Shown here: positions 26,849-39,263 of the stretch, in pieces
Numbering within the stretch: the first letter of the stretch is position 1
Layout: each line of letters opens with the position of its first letter
DNA from: Paramecium pentaurelia
Taxonomy: Eukaryota; Ciliophora; Oligohymenophorea; Peniculida; Parameciidae
Direction of reading: 5' to 3'
DNA: 64,000 nucleotides
NCBI GenBank assembly: GCA_905183005.1
Contig: CAJJDO010000023.1
Span: 672,191-736,190 of the forward strand
Position numbers and translations under genes: made by a program
The notes under the pieces: generated by a model
Seen by the model: only the letters and a program-made list of their open reading frames with translations
Databases searched by the model: none
Told to the model about the DNA's origin: nothing

Positions 26849-26987
26849 GATTATCATTATATATTATTATGTTTAATTTAGATGTGTTGTATCCATACTA
26901 ACAGAGTAGAATGCTCTATAAATCTATAATATAATTTATAAGCTCATTAGTATTAATTTTTAAAAATATTTTTCAAAAAAATACATA

Positions 26988-28157
26988 ATGAAAGGAGGTA
27001 AATAATAAAAGAACAAATCAATCTGGGATTAAGTCAAAAACGAGGAAAGAGACTTCTATTATAACTTTTTGGCTAAAAAATACAGGAATCTCTAAAAGAA
27101 ACTCAAAGACATTGCAGACCTTGAAGAATTACAAAAAACAAAAGAATTGAAACAAGAATAGATCTAAAAGATTTAAAATAAAGAAGAAAATAATGAAAGA
27201 ATAAAAGAATTAGAAGGTCAACTCTCGAATTGGCTTAATGCTAAGAAAGAAGCCGAATAATAAGGATCTATTATCACTCTTGAAGCATACATTATTATTC
27301 TTCAACATCTCTCCTAAGATCCATAATTAGTTGCTCTTTTAACTTAAGACCATGAATCAACACATGAATTAGCTAAAAAATTGTAATCAAAAATAGTTGG
27401 ATAATCAGCCAAAACAGATCAACCATGGAAAGGATTGAAAGTATTTATATTATAAATAAATATAGTTTGAAATTCAACCTTAACAATAAGAACAAGAACC
27501 TAACCAAACTTAATAAGTAAATGAAACAGAACCTATTTAATAATAAATTCAATAAGTAATTTAACAATAAGAATAACATGTCTAATCTAAATAAACACCT
27601 TTAGAGGAAGTCTAAATTTAATCAAAACCAGTTGAATAAATTTAAGTATAAGAAACATAAGAAAATTAATAATTCAGTGAATAATAACCATAAAATGAAC
27701 AAAACTTAGAAAATAATTAAAATGTAGTCGAATAACCCAAATAAGATTAATAACCTTAAACAAGAGAGGGCTAAAGACATCATTACCATCATGATGATAG
27801 AAGAAATTATAAAAAAAATTACAATAATAATAATAATTATGATAGAAGAAACAACTATGATAGACCATACAGAGGAAATAAATAACATTATCATAATAGA
27901 GACAGAAATTATCAATAAGAATAATTATGGGAAGAAAAAGTAGACAAACAGACACCTTTAAATTAAGAGGAATAATAATAAGAAGAAGAAGATTACATTA
28001 CAGTTAGAAGCAAGTATCATTTACTTTTATTTCATCTAGAAAACCTTAAAAACCATAGAGAGGAGGATAAAGAAATTATGACAATAGAAACAATAATAGA
28101 AATTATGATAATAATCCATAAAGAAGATAGAAAAACAATGAGGAAGTTGATTAATGA
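26988..28157 (+). CDS. Caprin-like RNA-binding protein with RG/YDNR-rich tail
   Basis: Starts MKGGKQQKNKSIWDQVKNEE. The N-terminal ~130 residues form a helical region, KYRNLKKKLKDIADLEELQK followed by KELEGQLSNWLN, whose Lys/Leu/Glu pattern resembles the homology region of Caprin proteins. The middle is a long Gln/Glu/Pro-rich disordered segment. The C-terminus is rich in HHYHHDDRRNYKK, NNYDRRNNYDRPYRG and, after a second intron, QRGGQRNYDNRNNNRNYDN, which are RGG-like RNA-binding repeats. Introns: one near 27448 (GTATTTATA...TATAG) and one near 28011 (26 nt). The TGA is at 28155. Caprins act in cytoplasmic mRNA granules; that role is inferred from architecture, and the family match is moderate. 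Confidence 0.65.
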
Positions 28158-28170
28158 GAGTATTTTAAAA

Positions 28171-28189
28171 TATATATATATATATATAT
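28171..28189. repeat. (TA)n tract between convergent genes
   Basis: An uninterrupted TA dinucleotide run just after the stop of the Caprin-like gene and just before the 3' end of the minus-strand coiled-coil gene. The two stops are only 46 bp apart, so the tract lies in the shared 3' region. Confidence 0.7.
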
Positions 28190-28203
28190 TATATTTATCA
28201 TTT

Positions 28204-29674
28204 TCATATTTACAGTGATTCCATTAATTATTATCGTTATTTTATAATTGATTCAATTAAAAGTCTATATTTTAAACAAATTTATTTTTTAAACACTTCT
28301 ATTTCTTATGAATAAGCAATGAAATTTTCAGAAATCTTTTTCAAATTATTAACATCTTAATTTTATAATAAAGTTTATAAAGTAAATGATGCTTCACTAA
28401 AGTTTTTATAATCTGGAAAATCTAATTTTGTTCCTTATTCATTATAGATATGTTAAAGCAGTTTATTTGACAAAATGATAAAATCCAATATATATTTAAT
28501 TAATTCTCTTAAATGTTAGCATAGAGAATTGATTTAGTCATCTTCAGTTTATTATTATAAAATTTCTATTTACTATTTTAGAGAATCAATAGTCTCATCT
28601 TAGTTTATATTTTCTTAAGTAAGTAATTAATATTATTCTAATAGACTATCAAAAGAATTTTATAATTCTTCAAATTTTTTAATTGATTAATTTTATGCAT
28701 TCTATTATTCTTAAAATTCGTTTTATTTGATAACCAATACCTATTCATATTATTAATTTTATTGAATTAATTCTTATATCTTCTAAATAACTTGAGACAC
28801 TTATTCATCTTTAGATTGATTGTTTAAACTTTTAATATCAAAATTAAAGTTAGACACTAGTTCATCAAAATTTGATTAATATTCTTGTATAGTGAAATTT
28901 AATTAAGCATTAGTGTCTTAGATGTTTTAAATAATATTATCCTTCTCAACAATTTAACTTTAATATGTTTCTCTTAATCTATAATAATGGACAATTAATT
29001 CCATGCTTTATTCATAATCTTGAAATTTAGTATTTTCAATATTTTCTATATCTTATTTGATTATATCCATAAGTAATGAATATTCCTCACTTTATTTTTG
29101 GAAAATATTAGTATCAAATGATTTTTCAATTAAATTTGAAGTCTCATTTTTTTTTGGTTTTATATTAAATTTAGTAATTGATGGAGGTGCCTCAGATCTA
29201 GTTCTCTTATGTTTACCTGCACTACTAAAAGGCAATTATTGATTTTGATATTCGACTACTTAGTCTGATGCATTGATGACATAATATTGATATTTATCTT
29301 ATAATTCTTAAAGATTTGATTTAATATCGCTAAAAGATTCATGACATGACTAATTATTAAATTCTTATTCAATTTTTGCAAGGTTTTCATAAATTTACTA
29401 AAAACAGCAAAAATCTTATTTGATACTTTAATTGTTTATACTAAAGCTTGGTTCATTATTTTTATATTATTAATCTGCATAATTATTAGTTGTCATGTAT
29501 TCTGCTTTCATAGTATTTATCTCTTATTATTTTTGTTAAGATTATTAAAAAGAGGGTGAAACTTGAAATGAATCTGTATACTGCATTTCAGCATCATCCT
29601 TAGAAGGTGTTTATTATGATATTCCTGATAATAAGTTTTCATCCATATAGGTGTTATCATTTTCAAATTCCATT
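28204..29674 (-). CDS. Coiled-coil protein, unknown
   Basis: Starts MEFENDNTYMDENLLSG at 29674. The first ~150 residues are Ser/Gln-rich and disordered. A basic motif with APP follows (GKHKRTRSEAPPSITKFNIK), and then ~300 residues of coiled coil (for example EQVLVIKQNEFQEQQNAQNQ). The stop is TGA at 28204-28206. The genomic length is one base over a multiple of three, so one short intron (about 25 or 28 nt) must exist that I did not place. No catalytic or membrane feature is seen. It converges with the Caprin-like gene. Confidence 0.7.
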
Positions 29675-29816
29675 TAAATATTTATATTTGATCAATTTAT
29701 TTAATGAAACATACTCAGTTAGAATTTTAATTTTAAATAAATTATATTAGATTTATTTAGAGAATATGAATAATTTAGAAAGAAAGTGTTATAAACTATT
29801 TAACCTATTAACAAAT

Positions 29817-30552
29817 TCAATCTCTCTTTTTCTTGAGGTATTCCTCCCTCTCTTATTATTCTAATGATTTTCTATATAATTCTAACTTTACTCTTTTCGC
29901 TTCTGATTTATCCTTTTTCTCCTGTTTATTACCATAAATGCATAAGGATGTCAATACTACTATAAAAGCAACAACAACATAAACAGGAACCTAAATGATA
30001 ATATTTATTGATTACCATTTTTAATGAGAATATTCTTCTTAACCATTTTTTAAAGTGATCAATTTCTTTTGGAGTGTCATAAGGTTCTAGATGTAGATAT
30101 TTCTTTTCATCTACAAATTGAGTGAAATTACCAATATTAGTAGATTCTATTTATTCAATTAGTATTTACCATTGTAAAAATACATCTAATTATCAGTATC
30201 GAAAAACACAAAGGTTGGATATTTGGTTATACCAATCCTATCACCAATAAGTTCTTAATTATATCTTTATTAATTATTATTGATACGTGTCTATTGCTCC
30301 AATATTTATTGTACCATTATAAATAGTTACCATTTCTTCCCAAATTTTAACTATTCTATGACAACCTTTACACCATGGAGCCCAAAAGAATATAAACCAT
30401 GGCTTTTCTAATCCTTAATTGCCTAAATGAGTAATTGCATCCCAATTATTATCATTGAGCATTATTACAGGTGTCTATTTAGGAAATTCCAAATCTGGCA
30501 TATCCTATGTGCTACATAGAACTAAAATCACAAAAAGAAGCTTAAATTTCAT
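29817..30552 (-). CDS. TMX-like transmembrane thioredoxin-domain protein (ER)
   Basis: N-terminal signal peptide (MKFKLLFVILVLCSTQ), then a thioredoxin fold with active site FFWAPWCKGC (cysteines at ~61 and 64) and the conserved cis-Pro segment GITKYPTFVFFD. A single membrane helix, VPVYVVVAFIVVLTSLCIYG, follows near the C-terminus. The cytosolic tail is charged (NKQEKKDKSEAKRVKLELYR) and ends LKKKRD. This is the layout of TMX/PDI-family membrane oxidoreductases of the ER. The CKGC active site is unusual compared with CGHC, CPAC or CSAC. Introns are visible after AIDT, after FYNG and just before the TM segment (GTAATC...TTTAG). The gene starts only 32 bp after the end of its minus-strand neighbour. 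Confidence 0.85.
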
Positions 30553-30584
30553 TATTTTATTTTATTATTTCTAAATAATATATT

Positions 30585-30950
30585 TCATTCTCTTGTTGCA
30601 ACAAAATAATTATTTGCTTATTCTTTGGCATTGTTAGTCCAAGCAATCTATCAATTATTTATTATTATTTTCTTACTTCAGCTAGTAATACAGTGCCAGC
30701 TAAAGCCAAACAGATTGGGGCAGCATAAGTAACTCTTTTTGGTGTATATACTGGAGCATAATGTTCAATATATGATAATCTTGGTGCTTTTGTGTAAATT
30801 AAATGACTAACTAATAGAAATATTCATATACTCTAAATATTAAACTGATCTTCCAATAAATGTTTTATTTGTAAAGTTAGTGAATGATAAGCCAGTTGAT
30901 GTCACTGCTGAGCATATTGATTTATAGAGCTTAAATGAGTTTGGATTCAT
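30585..30950 (-). CDS. Small one-TM protein, possibly mitochondrial
   Basis: About 103 residues after removal of two introns: 25 nt (GTATATGAAT...GTTAG) and 29 nt (GTAAGAAAA...GATAG). The N-terminus MNPNSFKLYKSICSAV is compatible with a presequence. The centre has YAPVYTPKRVTYAAPICL running into one hydrophobic helix (AAPICLALAGTVLLAE), and the C-terminus is polar (NAKEQANNYFVATRE). Small single-helix proteins of this kind are common accessory subunits of ciliate respiratory complexes, but no family is recognised here. Confidence 0.6.
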
Positions 30951-32014
30951 TATTATTTAGATATTATTTGAAATATATTGTATATTTATTAATGCCTATA
31001 TTTATTCATCATATTTAATTTATACTAATTCTTCTATTTTTATATATAATTCATTCTATTTCTCATTTCTATTGTCTCTATAAAAAATAGAAATTATAAT
31101 TTACTATATTTTCTTTAAACATTATTACTTTCTTTTTATAAATTGTCAATTTCTTACATTTCATATATATTAACTTAATCTAAAATTGATATATTTATAT
31201 TTATATTTATATTTAATATTAATAAGACAGTGAAATTTAATTCCATTTAATCACCATTTATGATTCGATTAATATTTTTGTGTAGGTAATCTATTCATAA
31301 TGTTATGAGTAAATATTGAATGACAACTTTTATAAAATAATTAGATAATTTAATAATCTAAGGATTTTATTACTTTAGAATTTACTATTAAATTAGATTT
31401 GTGATTTCTTTAAGTAAATTAATTTCCATTACTTGAATACTTAGTAATCTTTCATATAAATTAATCAAACATTTATATATTTTTTAATATTCTGTTATAA
31501 TAATTTTATGATTATTCTATGAAATAAATCATTATCTAATCTATTTAATTTTGAGAATGTATATTTAAACTATAATAATAATATTCTTTAGAAAAAGTTG
31601 ATATAATAATAATACTCCATTTAACATCCATTATGATTATGGAAATATACTTTATATTCAATTATAAAAATATTTTTCATTTATTTTAAAATGTGATTAT
31701 ATTAGATTAATTATGAAATTTTATTTTATCATTTACTTAAAATATATCAAAATAAATATATTAATTTGATAGCTTTTAGGTTATTAAATTTTTCAATTAT
31801 TTATTTATTAGAGCTTATTATAAAAAATATTAGATTCAGTTAGTTTAAATTATAATAATTGCCAATATAAACTATTTTAGATAATTAAGAAATTACATTT
31901 TTTTATTTTTATGTTTATATTTACCATAAAATATAAGAGGTAATAATAATACATTATAATTTATAGTGATTTATTAAATATATTTATATATATAATTTTA
32001 ATAAATATCTTTCT
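30951..32014. other. Long gap without a gene
   Basis: About 1.06 kb between divergent genes. It is extremely AT-rich, with homopolymer and TA-rich runs. No frame of protein-like composition is seen on either strand, and no tRNA-like or inverted-repeat structure stands out. It is longer than most gaps in this window. Confidence 0.45.
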
Positions 32015-35000
32015 ATGTCTTTGCCATAAGGAATTCCAATGAATGCTGTTTATAAGCAAGTTGTAATGGAGCATAAAGAAGATGATAGAGTTGAGCAATT
32101 AGAAGCACAAATTTATAACATGGAAAAAGATCATAGCATGTGGAGAAAGAAGTATTTTGAGCTTGAATCTTTATATGATAAGTGTCGATATGCTGCTGAA
32201 AAAGTAAGGATTTAGTTTTTAAATTTAGTCAGTCTAATTAGAAGATAGAATCAATCTATTGAGATAAGACAATTCATAAATATCAGGTTTGCTTAGAGAA
32301 AAAGCTACAGAATGTGAAAAAATGAGAGTGAGATTGACATAATTGGAAAATGAGAATTTTGAGTTAAATACAATCAGATTGTAAGTAACTAAATTCAATG
32401 ATCTTTTATAATAAAAGACATAAGATATTGAGTAATTAAGAAAGAAAAATTCAGAAATTTATGCTAGAGTAATTGAATTAGAAGGAAATGAATTAGTTAT
32501 TAGAGATTATAAGGCTTAAGTAAATAGTTTGACAAAGGATTTAGATGTTTGGAAAAAGTTATATGAAGATTAATAATAAGAGAGAGTCAAACTATTAGAA
32601 ATCATCAGATAATTTGAATAAAATAATCCTTTATCAGGAACAATTAAATAATCTTAATAATAGATTAGTGAAGTAATTGAAAGAAGAGTTGTCACAACTT
32701 CAGAAACGACTAATAATAATCTTCAATTATAATCATAACTTTTATAAAACCAAGCTACTATTTCTGATTTATAAGATAGACTAGGATTCTAAGAAAAGTA
32801 ATATGATAAATTGAAGTAAGAATTAGAAGGCAGAATTAAATTGATTAATGAACTTAAATTAAAGTAATATATTATTTTATTTATAGAATAACTTAATAAG
32901 AATGTGAATTAAAGAATATAAATTATTTGAAATTAGATAACTAAAAATTAAAGGATTAATTAGATTAAACTAAAAGAGAACTTGATTAATTTAGAAAATA
33001 ATATTATACAACTTTAAGTAAATTATAAATTGCTGAATAATAACTTAATGAATTATATAATTTGGAAAATAGACTTTAATTACTATAATAAGAAAGAGAA
33101 ACCTTAAATAAATCATTAAAATAAAAAAATGAAGATATTGGATAATTACAAGACAAAGTTTCATCATTGTTATCTTAATTAGAATAGTTGAGACTTAATG
33201 ATTAAGCAAGAAATGCTGCAGAAAATGAAGTTATTTAACTCAAATCTGAATTAAATAAACTCTAAAGTAATCTTAAATAGAAAGAATAAACTATCACAGA
33301 TTTACATGGAAGAATAAATGACTTATAAAAATAATTAACAAATTCTTAATCTGATTTTAAGAGATTATAAGCTAAGGATTATTCAGGATTATAAGATCAA
33401 GCAAAATTAGTTAATGAATTATAATAGAAATTAATTTAATTGAGCCAAGATAATTCTAAATACTAAAATTAAACATTCAATTTGGAATCCAAAAATAATT
33501 CACAAGTTTAAGATATTTAAAGATTGAATTCTTTATTATAAACTAAAACTTAAGAACTTTAAGATGCAAATAAGAAAATTCATGATTTAGAAAATGATAA
33601 GACAATTCCTGATCTTAAGTTTTAGAATTCTTAATTAATTGCTGAATTGAGAGAATAAGAAACTGAAAACTAAGGTTTATAAGAGAAATTACAAATTTTA
33701 GAAAGTTAAATCATTTAATTAAATACTAAATTAACTACAGCTGAAGCATTAGCAAACTGTAATTTGAATGAGAAAAATAAAGTTGATTAATTGTTGTCTT
33801 CTTATTTGCTTCAATTATCATAATTAGAAAAAGAGTAATATATTAATTTAATACTTTTAGAGTAGATGGACTAAGAGTTATAGCCCAATAAGTATCATAA
33901 TAGAGTGCCATAAATAAATAATAAGAATAACACATATAAGCTTTAAAGAAACAGTTAAAAGACTAAAGTAATTAATTCAATGAAGTAAGTAAAGAGAATG
34001 AGAAATTATATGTTGATAATTCTCAACTCTCTACTCGTATTTCTTAATTAAGTGAATTGCCAAATAAGATATAAATATTAGATGAGGGAATATAAAAACT
34101 TTAATAAGATTATAATAATGAATTGTAAGCTAATGAAACATTAAATAAATAATTGAATGATGCTTTAAAAGTAAAGAATGATTTAGAAAATAAAATAGCC
34201 ATGTTATCAACAGAAGTGGAAAGATTTTAATATAAATTAAATAGTAGATAAAATGAGGCTGAATAATTAAAAAAATAAATAGTTGAATTGGAAACTCAAA
34301 TAGCTTAATTGAAATAATTTGAATCAGATAATTAAGTGTTGGCAGATAAAATTTCTAATCTCGAACAATAATTAATTGATGAAACAAATAAAAATTTAGA
34401 ACATCTTCTTAGAGTTAGTTAAGATGAAACAAAATAATACATTTTAGATAATAATAATCTCAAATAACAATTAGATTAAAAGGAATAAGAAAATAAATAA
34501 AAGGATGAATCTTATAGATAATTAGAATAAAAATATTAATAACTTTAAAGTTCGAATAAGAATTTAGAAGCATAGAACACTTAAATTGCTGAATTATAAA
34601 ATGTAATAGCTGGATAAGAAAGTGATATTCAAAAATTCTAAGATCTTATAGAAGAATTAAGAGATAAAAATAATGATTTAGTAGCAGAGTAAATTATTTA
34701 TATAATTATTATTTAGATCTTAAAAATTATAAATTGAATTAACTTAATAATAAGTTTAGATTTCAGATTTAAAAAATCAAATTGAAAAGCTAAATACTTA
34801 AGTGAATAACAATTAAAATTATAATTAATTAATAGAAGAATTGAAGAGAAAAATAGAGAAATTGTAGGAAGAAAAAGTAATATTTAATTATATTATAATA
34901 AAGTACTAATTAGAAAATAAAGTGGCCTTATTGTCAAGTGAAATAGAGAGAATGAGAGTTAAATATGATGCTTAAGGAAATAAATTAAATACTTCAGAAG

Positions 35001-35281
35001 AGTAAAGATAAGGTGTAACTAAGGAATTAGAATAAGTACATAAATTATTTGAAGAATCATAAGATGTATATATATTATTTAAATAAAAATAGGAAATTGA
35101 TAAATTATAGGAATAATTGTCAAAACAAAAAGAATTAGAATAAAAAGAATAAGCTTTAAGTTTAACTTTAGTAAATGCATTTAATGAAATTGATGCTTTG
35201 AGATCATAATTGTAGAAGGTTTCAAATGAAGCTAATGAATAAAAGAAGGCCAATATTGTATTGGCTACATAATAACAATGA
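32015..35281 (+). CDS. Large coiled-coil protein (~1,050 residues)
   Basis: Starts MSLPQGIPMNAVYKQVVMEH and runs to TGA 35279-35281. After a short N-terminal segment with an aromatic patch (HSMWRKKYFELESLYDKCRY) the protein is nearly all heptad-repeat coiled coil, Gln/Leu/Glu/Asn-rich. Typical stretches are QLENENFELNTIRLQ and EVIERRVVTTSETTNNN. The first intron is 32204-32228 (25 nt); others occur around 32875, 34690 and 34880. No motor, kinase or membrane segment is present. Proteins with this build are usually filament, centrosomal or ciliary-rootlet-like scaffolds; that is inference. I cannot assign it to a named family. Confidence 0.75.
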
Positions 35282-35313
35282 TTATTATAAAAAATAAATA
35301 TTAATAATTAAAA

Positions 35314-36014
35314 ATGCTCTAAAAAGCTACAATTAGATATTATTTATCATAAGCAAGTAATATAGAAATATAAAATTAAGGAAAAATACCAACAATTTGG
35401 GATGTAAATCCATTAGCTTACTAAAGAATGTCTAATGCTTTATTAGGAGCATACTCAAATAGATAATTTGGAGTTTTAATAAGAGAAAATCTTGATATGA
35501 TAACTGATCATCAAGTAGCATATGCATTTTAAAGGTATAATGATATTATTTAATATTTATATAGAATAAATGAATTGAATTTAGATGCTGATGAAGATTT
35601 CTATGAATATGTTTTACCAGCATTAAAGGAATTTGTTCCAAATTTAACAAAAGATCATCCAGTCTCAATTGCAACTATTATAGGAACTTGTGGTAAAATA
35701 AATGTCAAAGATGCTTCCCTTTGGTAATTATTTGAAAAAAAAATTGTGGCTGATCGTTTATATAGGTATTGTTAGATTAGATATAATAAAGATATATTCC
35801 TTTGAATGACTTAGTAAATATGACATAATAAGTTGCATTAAGTGATTATGGATCTGAAGGATTTTTTAATACAATGGAAAAATAAATTGGTAGACATAGA
35901 TTGGCATTGAGTGATGAATAAATTAAATTGACTCAAGAAGCTTTTGAAAGAAAAAGATTAGCAGCTCCAATCATTAAGCAATTAAAATAATCAGCTTAAA
36001 AACAATTAGCTTGA
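35314..36014 (+). CDS. Probable mitochondrial helical-repeat protein, unknown
   Basis: About 215 residues. The N-terminus MLQKATIRYYLSQASNIE is basic and amphipathic, suggesting mitochondrial import. The body is a set of helical repeats: YQRMSNALLGAYSNRQFGVL, DFYEYVLPALKEFVPNL, ASLWQLFEKKIVADRLYRYI, LNDLVNMTQQVALSDYGSE. These recall the helical arrays of FASTK/heptatricopeptide-type mitochondrial RNA proteins, but the match is only at the level of pattern. Two introns: after FQR (about 30 nt, TAG end) and after LYR (about 26 nt, AAG end). The stop is TGA at 36012. It starts 33 bp after the large coiled-coil gene. Confidence 0.65.
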
Positions 36015-36060
36015 TTTATAAGATAAACAATAAAATATTATATTTAGTACAAATTATTGC

Positions 36061-37577
36061 TCAATATTAAAGATGATTTTTAAGTTTATCTTCTAACCAA
36101 TTATAGAATTCTATATGGTCTAAATAGACAGGATAAAATGGAGATTTTTCAAATGTTTTTGCAAAATTTACTATTTTTTATATTAAAATATGAGCAAACT
36201 AATAATTATAATAAAAATTAATTTTACTTTTCTTCCAATATAAGCTAAAACACTATTAGGTACCATTGAAATTTTAGGATTTACATTTGTGCAAGCTCTA
36301 ATAGAACATGAATCCTTATCAATAGGTGTAATTTCAAAAATGTAATATTTAATATACATTCTAACAAATTTAGATTTCTCTGGAATAAAGATTCCATTCT
36401 TTTCTAAAAATTCTTTATCACTATCCACTGATCTCGATAATAATGTTATTGTTCCATTAACTGATAATCTATCATAACCTTCTCCAACAAAAACACATTC
36501 TCTATCTGGAATCAAAGGAAAATACATTTCTGATGTACAAACTTTACATGCTCTATTCAAAACTTTATTAACATAAGTTCTTTTACAAAAAGGAACCCAT
36601 AAATAATTTAAATCCATTTCATTTACTAAAGCCAATACTCTTATTGCATTTACTGGTATCTTTGTTTCCATAAGCATAGATGCAGTAGAAGTATTTTCTG
36701 GGAATTTATACTTAACAGAAATTCCATTACTCAAACCATCAAATATCCAGCCATCTGAATCTAATTCTTTAACATTATCAATCAAATAATTATATTAAAT
36801 AATTATTTAATCTACATATTCAGCATGTTATTGATAATTAATATCTGATTTAAATTTATCTTAAGCCAATTTTGCATATTAATAGGCCTTATTAATATAT
36901 ATATATATATATTTACTTAATCAATTTTTGTTTAATCAAATTCATATTTACTTCTATTAATTAATTCTGATAATTCATCTTATGCTATTTCAAAATATAT
37001 CTTAGAAGGTGGTGATTAAATTAAGGATTATTCTTCTTTTGATTATTGTGTATAATTATTATTATTATCATAAAATTATATCTATTAATCTTAACAAATA
37101 TCCACATTTAAAGTGAGCATCTAATTTTCAATTGGTTTTTATTATATTTACTCAGCCTTCTATGTAATAAATTCTCGACCAATTCTTGATGCTTTATAAT
37201 TAATACTTAAGCTTCGAACTTCTTAAATTTAATTAGCTAAATATGAACTATCTTAATTACTTTCTTCATCAGCAATTCTAAACATAAATTCTTATACTTC
37301 CAGATTATTCATCATAATATTCATTAAATTCTTAATTTCTACTTTTTCTTCTACTGAACTATTTTTTTACTCTAACATGGTTGTTAATATTAAATTGATA
37401 TCATTATATATATTTAGCTTCTCATTATCATTCAATGTACTTGATATTAATTCTGAAAACTAAATTGGATTTGTTCAAAATTCTTACAATTATTTTTAGA
37501 TTTTCTAACTTTTCGTTTATCTATGTGATTTAGACTGTCTATTGAAGTTACTAATGAAAGTTATCAATTTTTTACAT
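36061..37577 (-). CDS. START/SRPBCC-like lipid-binding domain protein
   Basis: 476 residues; the three introns (28, 29 and 29 nt) bring the 1,517-bp gene into a single frame. Start MQKIDNFHQQLQQTVQ at 37577. Residues 1-250 are helical and Gln/Glu-rich, including KASRIGREFITQKAEQIQ. The C-terminal ~210 residues form a START-like fold: ELDSDGWIFDGLSNGISVKY, ALVNEMDLNYLWVPFCKRT, DRECVFVGEGYDRLSVNGT, FVRMYIKYYIFEITPIDKD, ending NWLEDKLKNHLQY. The middle intron (36888-36916) is mostly TA repeats and ends AAG; the last one removes a false hydrophobic end after YIGRK. START domains bind lipids or sterols; the ligand here is unknown. Confidence 0.8.
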
Positions 37578-37855
37578 TAATATATTAATTTAATATATAT
37601 ATATATATATGAATAAGTTTGTTTATTATGTATGCTACTCGTAACACTCAAAAATCATAAAATGATCGATGAGCTGACTCTGAGCAATTGTTCTCTGCTA
37701 ATTAGATATATAAATAAGTTATATAAACTCATTAATAAAAAACTAATCAGCCTTTTATTGTGTAATAACTTAATGTTCACAAATTAATTCAATTATTTTA
37801 ATATTGTTTTAATATTGTAATCTTTATCATATAAATATTGATTTATTAATAATTA

Positions 37856-38658
37856 TCATAACAAAAAATCAAGTTTACCCTTTAAAAATTATCTTTTATG
37901 AAAACATTATTAGTTTGATTTTTTTATTTCTTTTAAATGCTTTCTGAAATTATCTAAATCACTTTATAAATCATCCAGTTTTTATAAATTATTGTTATTT
38001 TTTTATACTAAATATTCTCTTTTTCTATTCATAGGACTGCCAATTTATTTATAAGATTAACTATTCTATAAATTTTTCTTTGGAATTGAAATTTATCTAG
38101 GTGTAAAATATTCACAATATTTTGTCTTCTGTTTAAAAGGATCTATAGCTTTTTCTGAATTTGAATACTATTAAATTAACTTTTTCATCTCTTCTGAAGA
38201 ATTCTAAAATTACTCTTAAACTAATTCAGAATATTGTTCAAAGAGCTTCCTTAATTAACATTAAAATACTTGAGTGGACTCAAAGGCTTCTTAGTTGATT
38301 TTATCATTCTATATTCATTTATATGTTCATTTTTTGGACTTTATGAAATCTATTATGGAACCTCTAAATCATATGGTGTTTCTGGTTTGATTGACTCAAT
38401 AAAGATTGGTTTTTCCATGTAACTTTCAAGTATCAAAGGATGACGCAAAGATTTAATTGCTTTCATTACTTATTATTCTTTAACTGTTCTTTCCCTGCTT
38501 TATTTCTCCCATTTCTTAATTTATTAACCAACTAGATTAGTGCTTTCTCCTATGAAATTTTTAATTTAAAAGGTAGGATCAATCTTCTAAAATTTAATTT
38601 ATATGTTTTATAAGATCTGTTATTTTTGAAAACTTGTGGTCCTAGATCGATCAGTCAT
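37856..38658 (-). CDS. Hypothetical protein, basic and Ser/Gln-rich
   Basis: About 260 residues. It starts MTDRSRTTSFQKQQILQN at 38658 and stops at TGA 37856-37858. One short intron (20 nt, GTATTTTAAT...TTAAG) after SPLK restores the frame into KLFEQYSELVQEQFQN. Features: a basic N-terminus, a central HPLILESYMEKPIFIE segment and a Lys/Asn-rich C-terminal helix (LQSDLDNFRKHLKEIKK). No domain, signal or membrane segment is recognised. Confidence 0.6.
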
Positions 38659-39263
38659 TTTTTGCTAAATAAAAAAATATATAACTTTGACTTTATTTAA
38701 ATTAGTTGTTATTATTTAATTATTTATGACTAATCTAGTCTTATATATATTCTAAAAACAAGATTGGAATAACAATAAGGATTATTCAATCATAGTATAA
38801 TATCATATATAAATAATTAATCCAATTGTAAAAATATTATAAATATTTCTACTTTTTATTAACTTAACTAATATCAAAATACTTTGAAACTATTCATATT
38901 AATTAGCATATAAAGTATATCCAGTGAATCTATTAATATATAAAACTTAAAAAGTAGATCTAAGAATTTAATATAAGTATATTTTTATTTAAATGGTTAT
39001 GAAATAGATATCTAATTATTCGTAAATTATTGCATTTATTATAAATTATTCTGAAAATTAATTCCATTTGAAATTATATTCAACTTTCCAAATAAAATTA
39101 TTGTAAACTTTTTATTTATGTATATACCCAAATAAAATTGAAAAAATATTATATTAATTTCATTTGCTTATTCAACTTATTATACAATTTAGCTTAAATA
39201 AAAACTAATGATTATAGAATTTAATATTAGTATTTTGAGTAAAATAATATTAATTTTGATTAA
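38659..39263. other. Divergent intergenic region
   Basis: About 600 bp between a minus-strand and a plus-strand gene start. Very AT-rich, no coding or RNA feature seen; it should contain both promoters. Confidence 0.4.

Noticed and set aside
27674..27955. Minus-strand frames of 93 and 69 codons
   Set aside because: They are antisense to the Gln/Asn/His-rich repeats of the Caprin-like gene; their Tyr/Phe/Ile/Val-rich translation is a by-product of those repeats.
27780..28140. Possible repeat array (AAT/YDN-type repeats)
   Set aside because: These are codons of the RG/YDNR-rich tail of the Caprin-like protein, not a CRISPR or satellite array.
34972..35253. Minus-strand frame of 93 codons
   Set aside because: Antisense to the large coiled-coil gene, which is open with good heptads on the plus strand.
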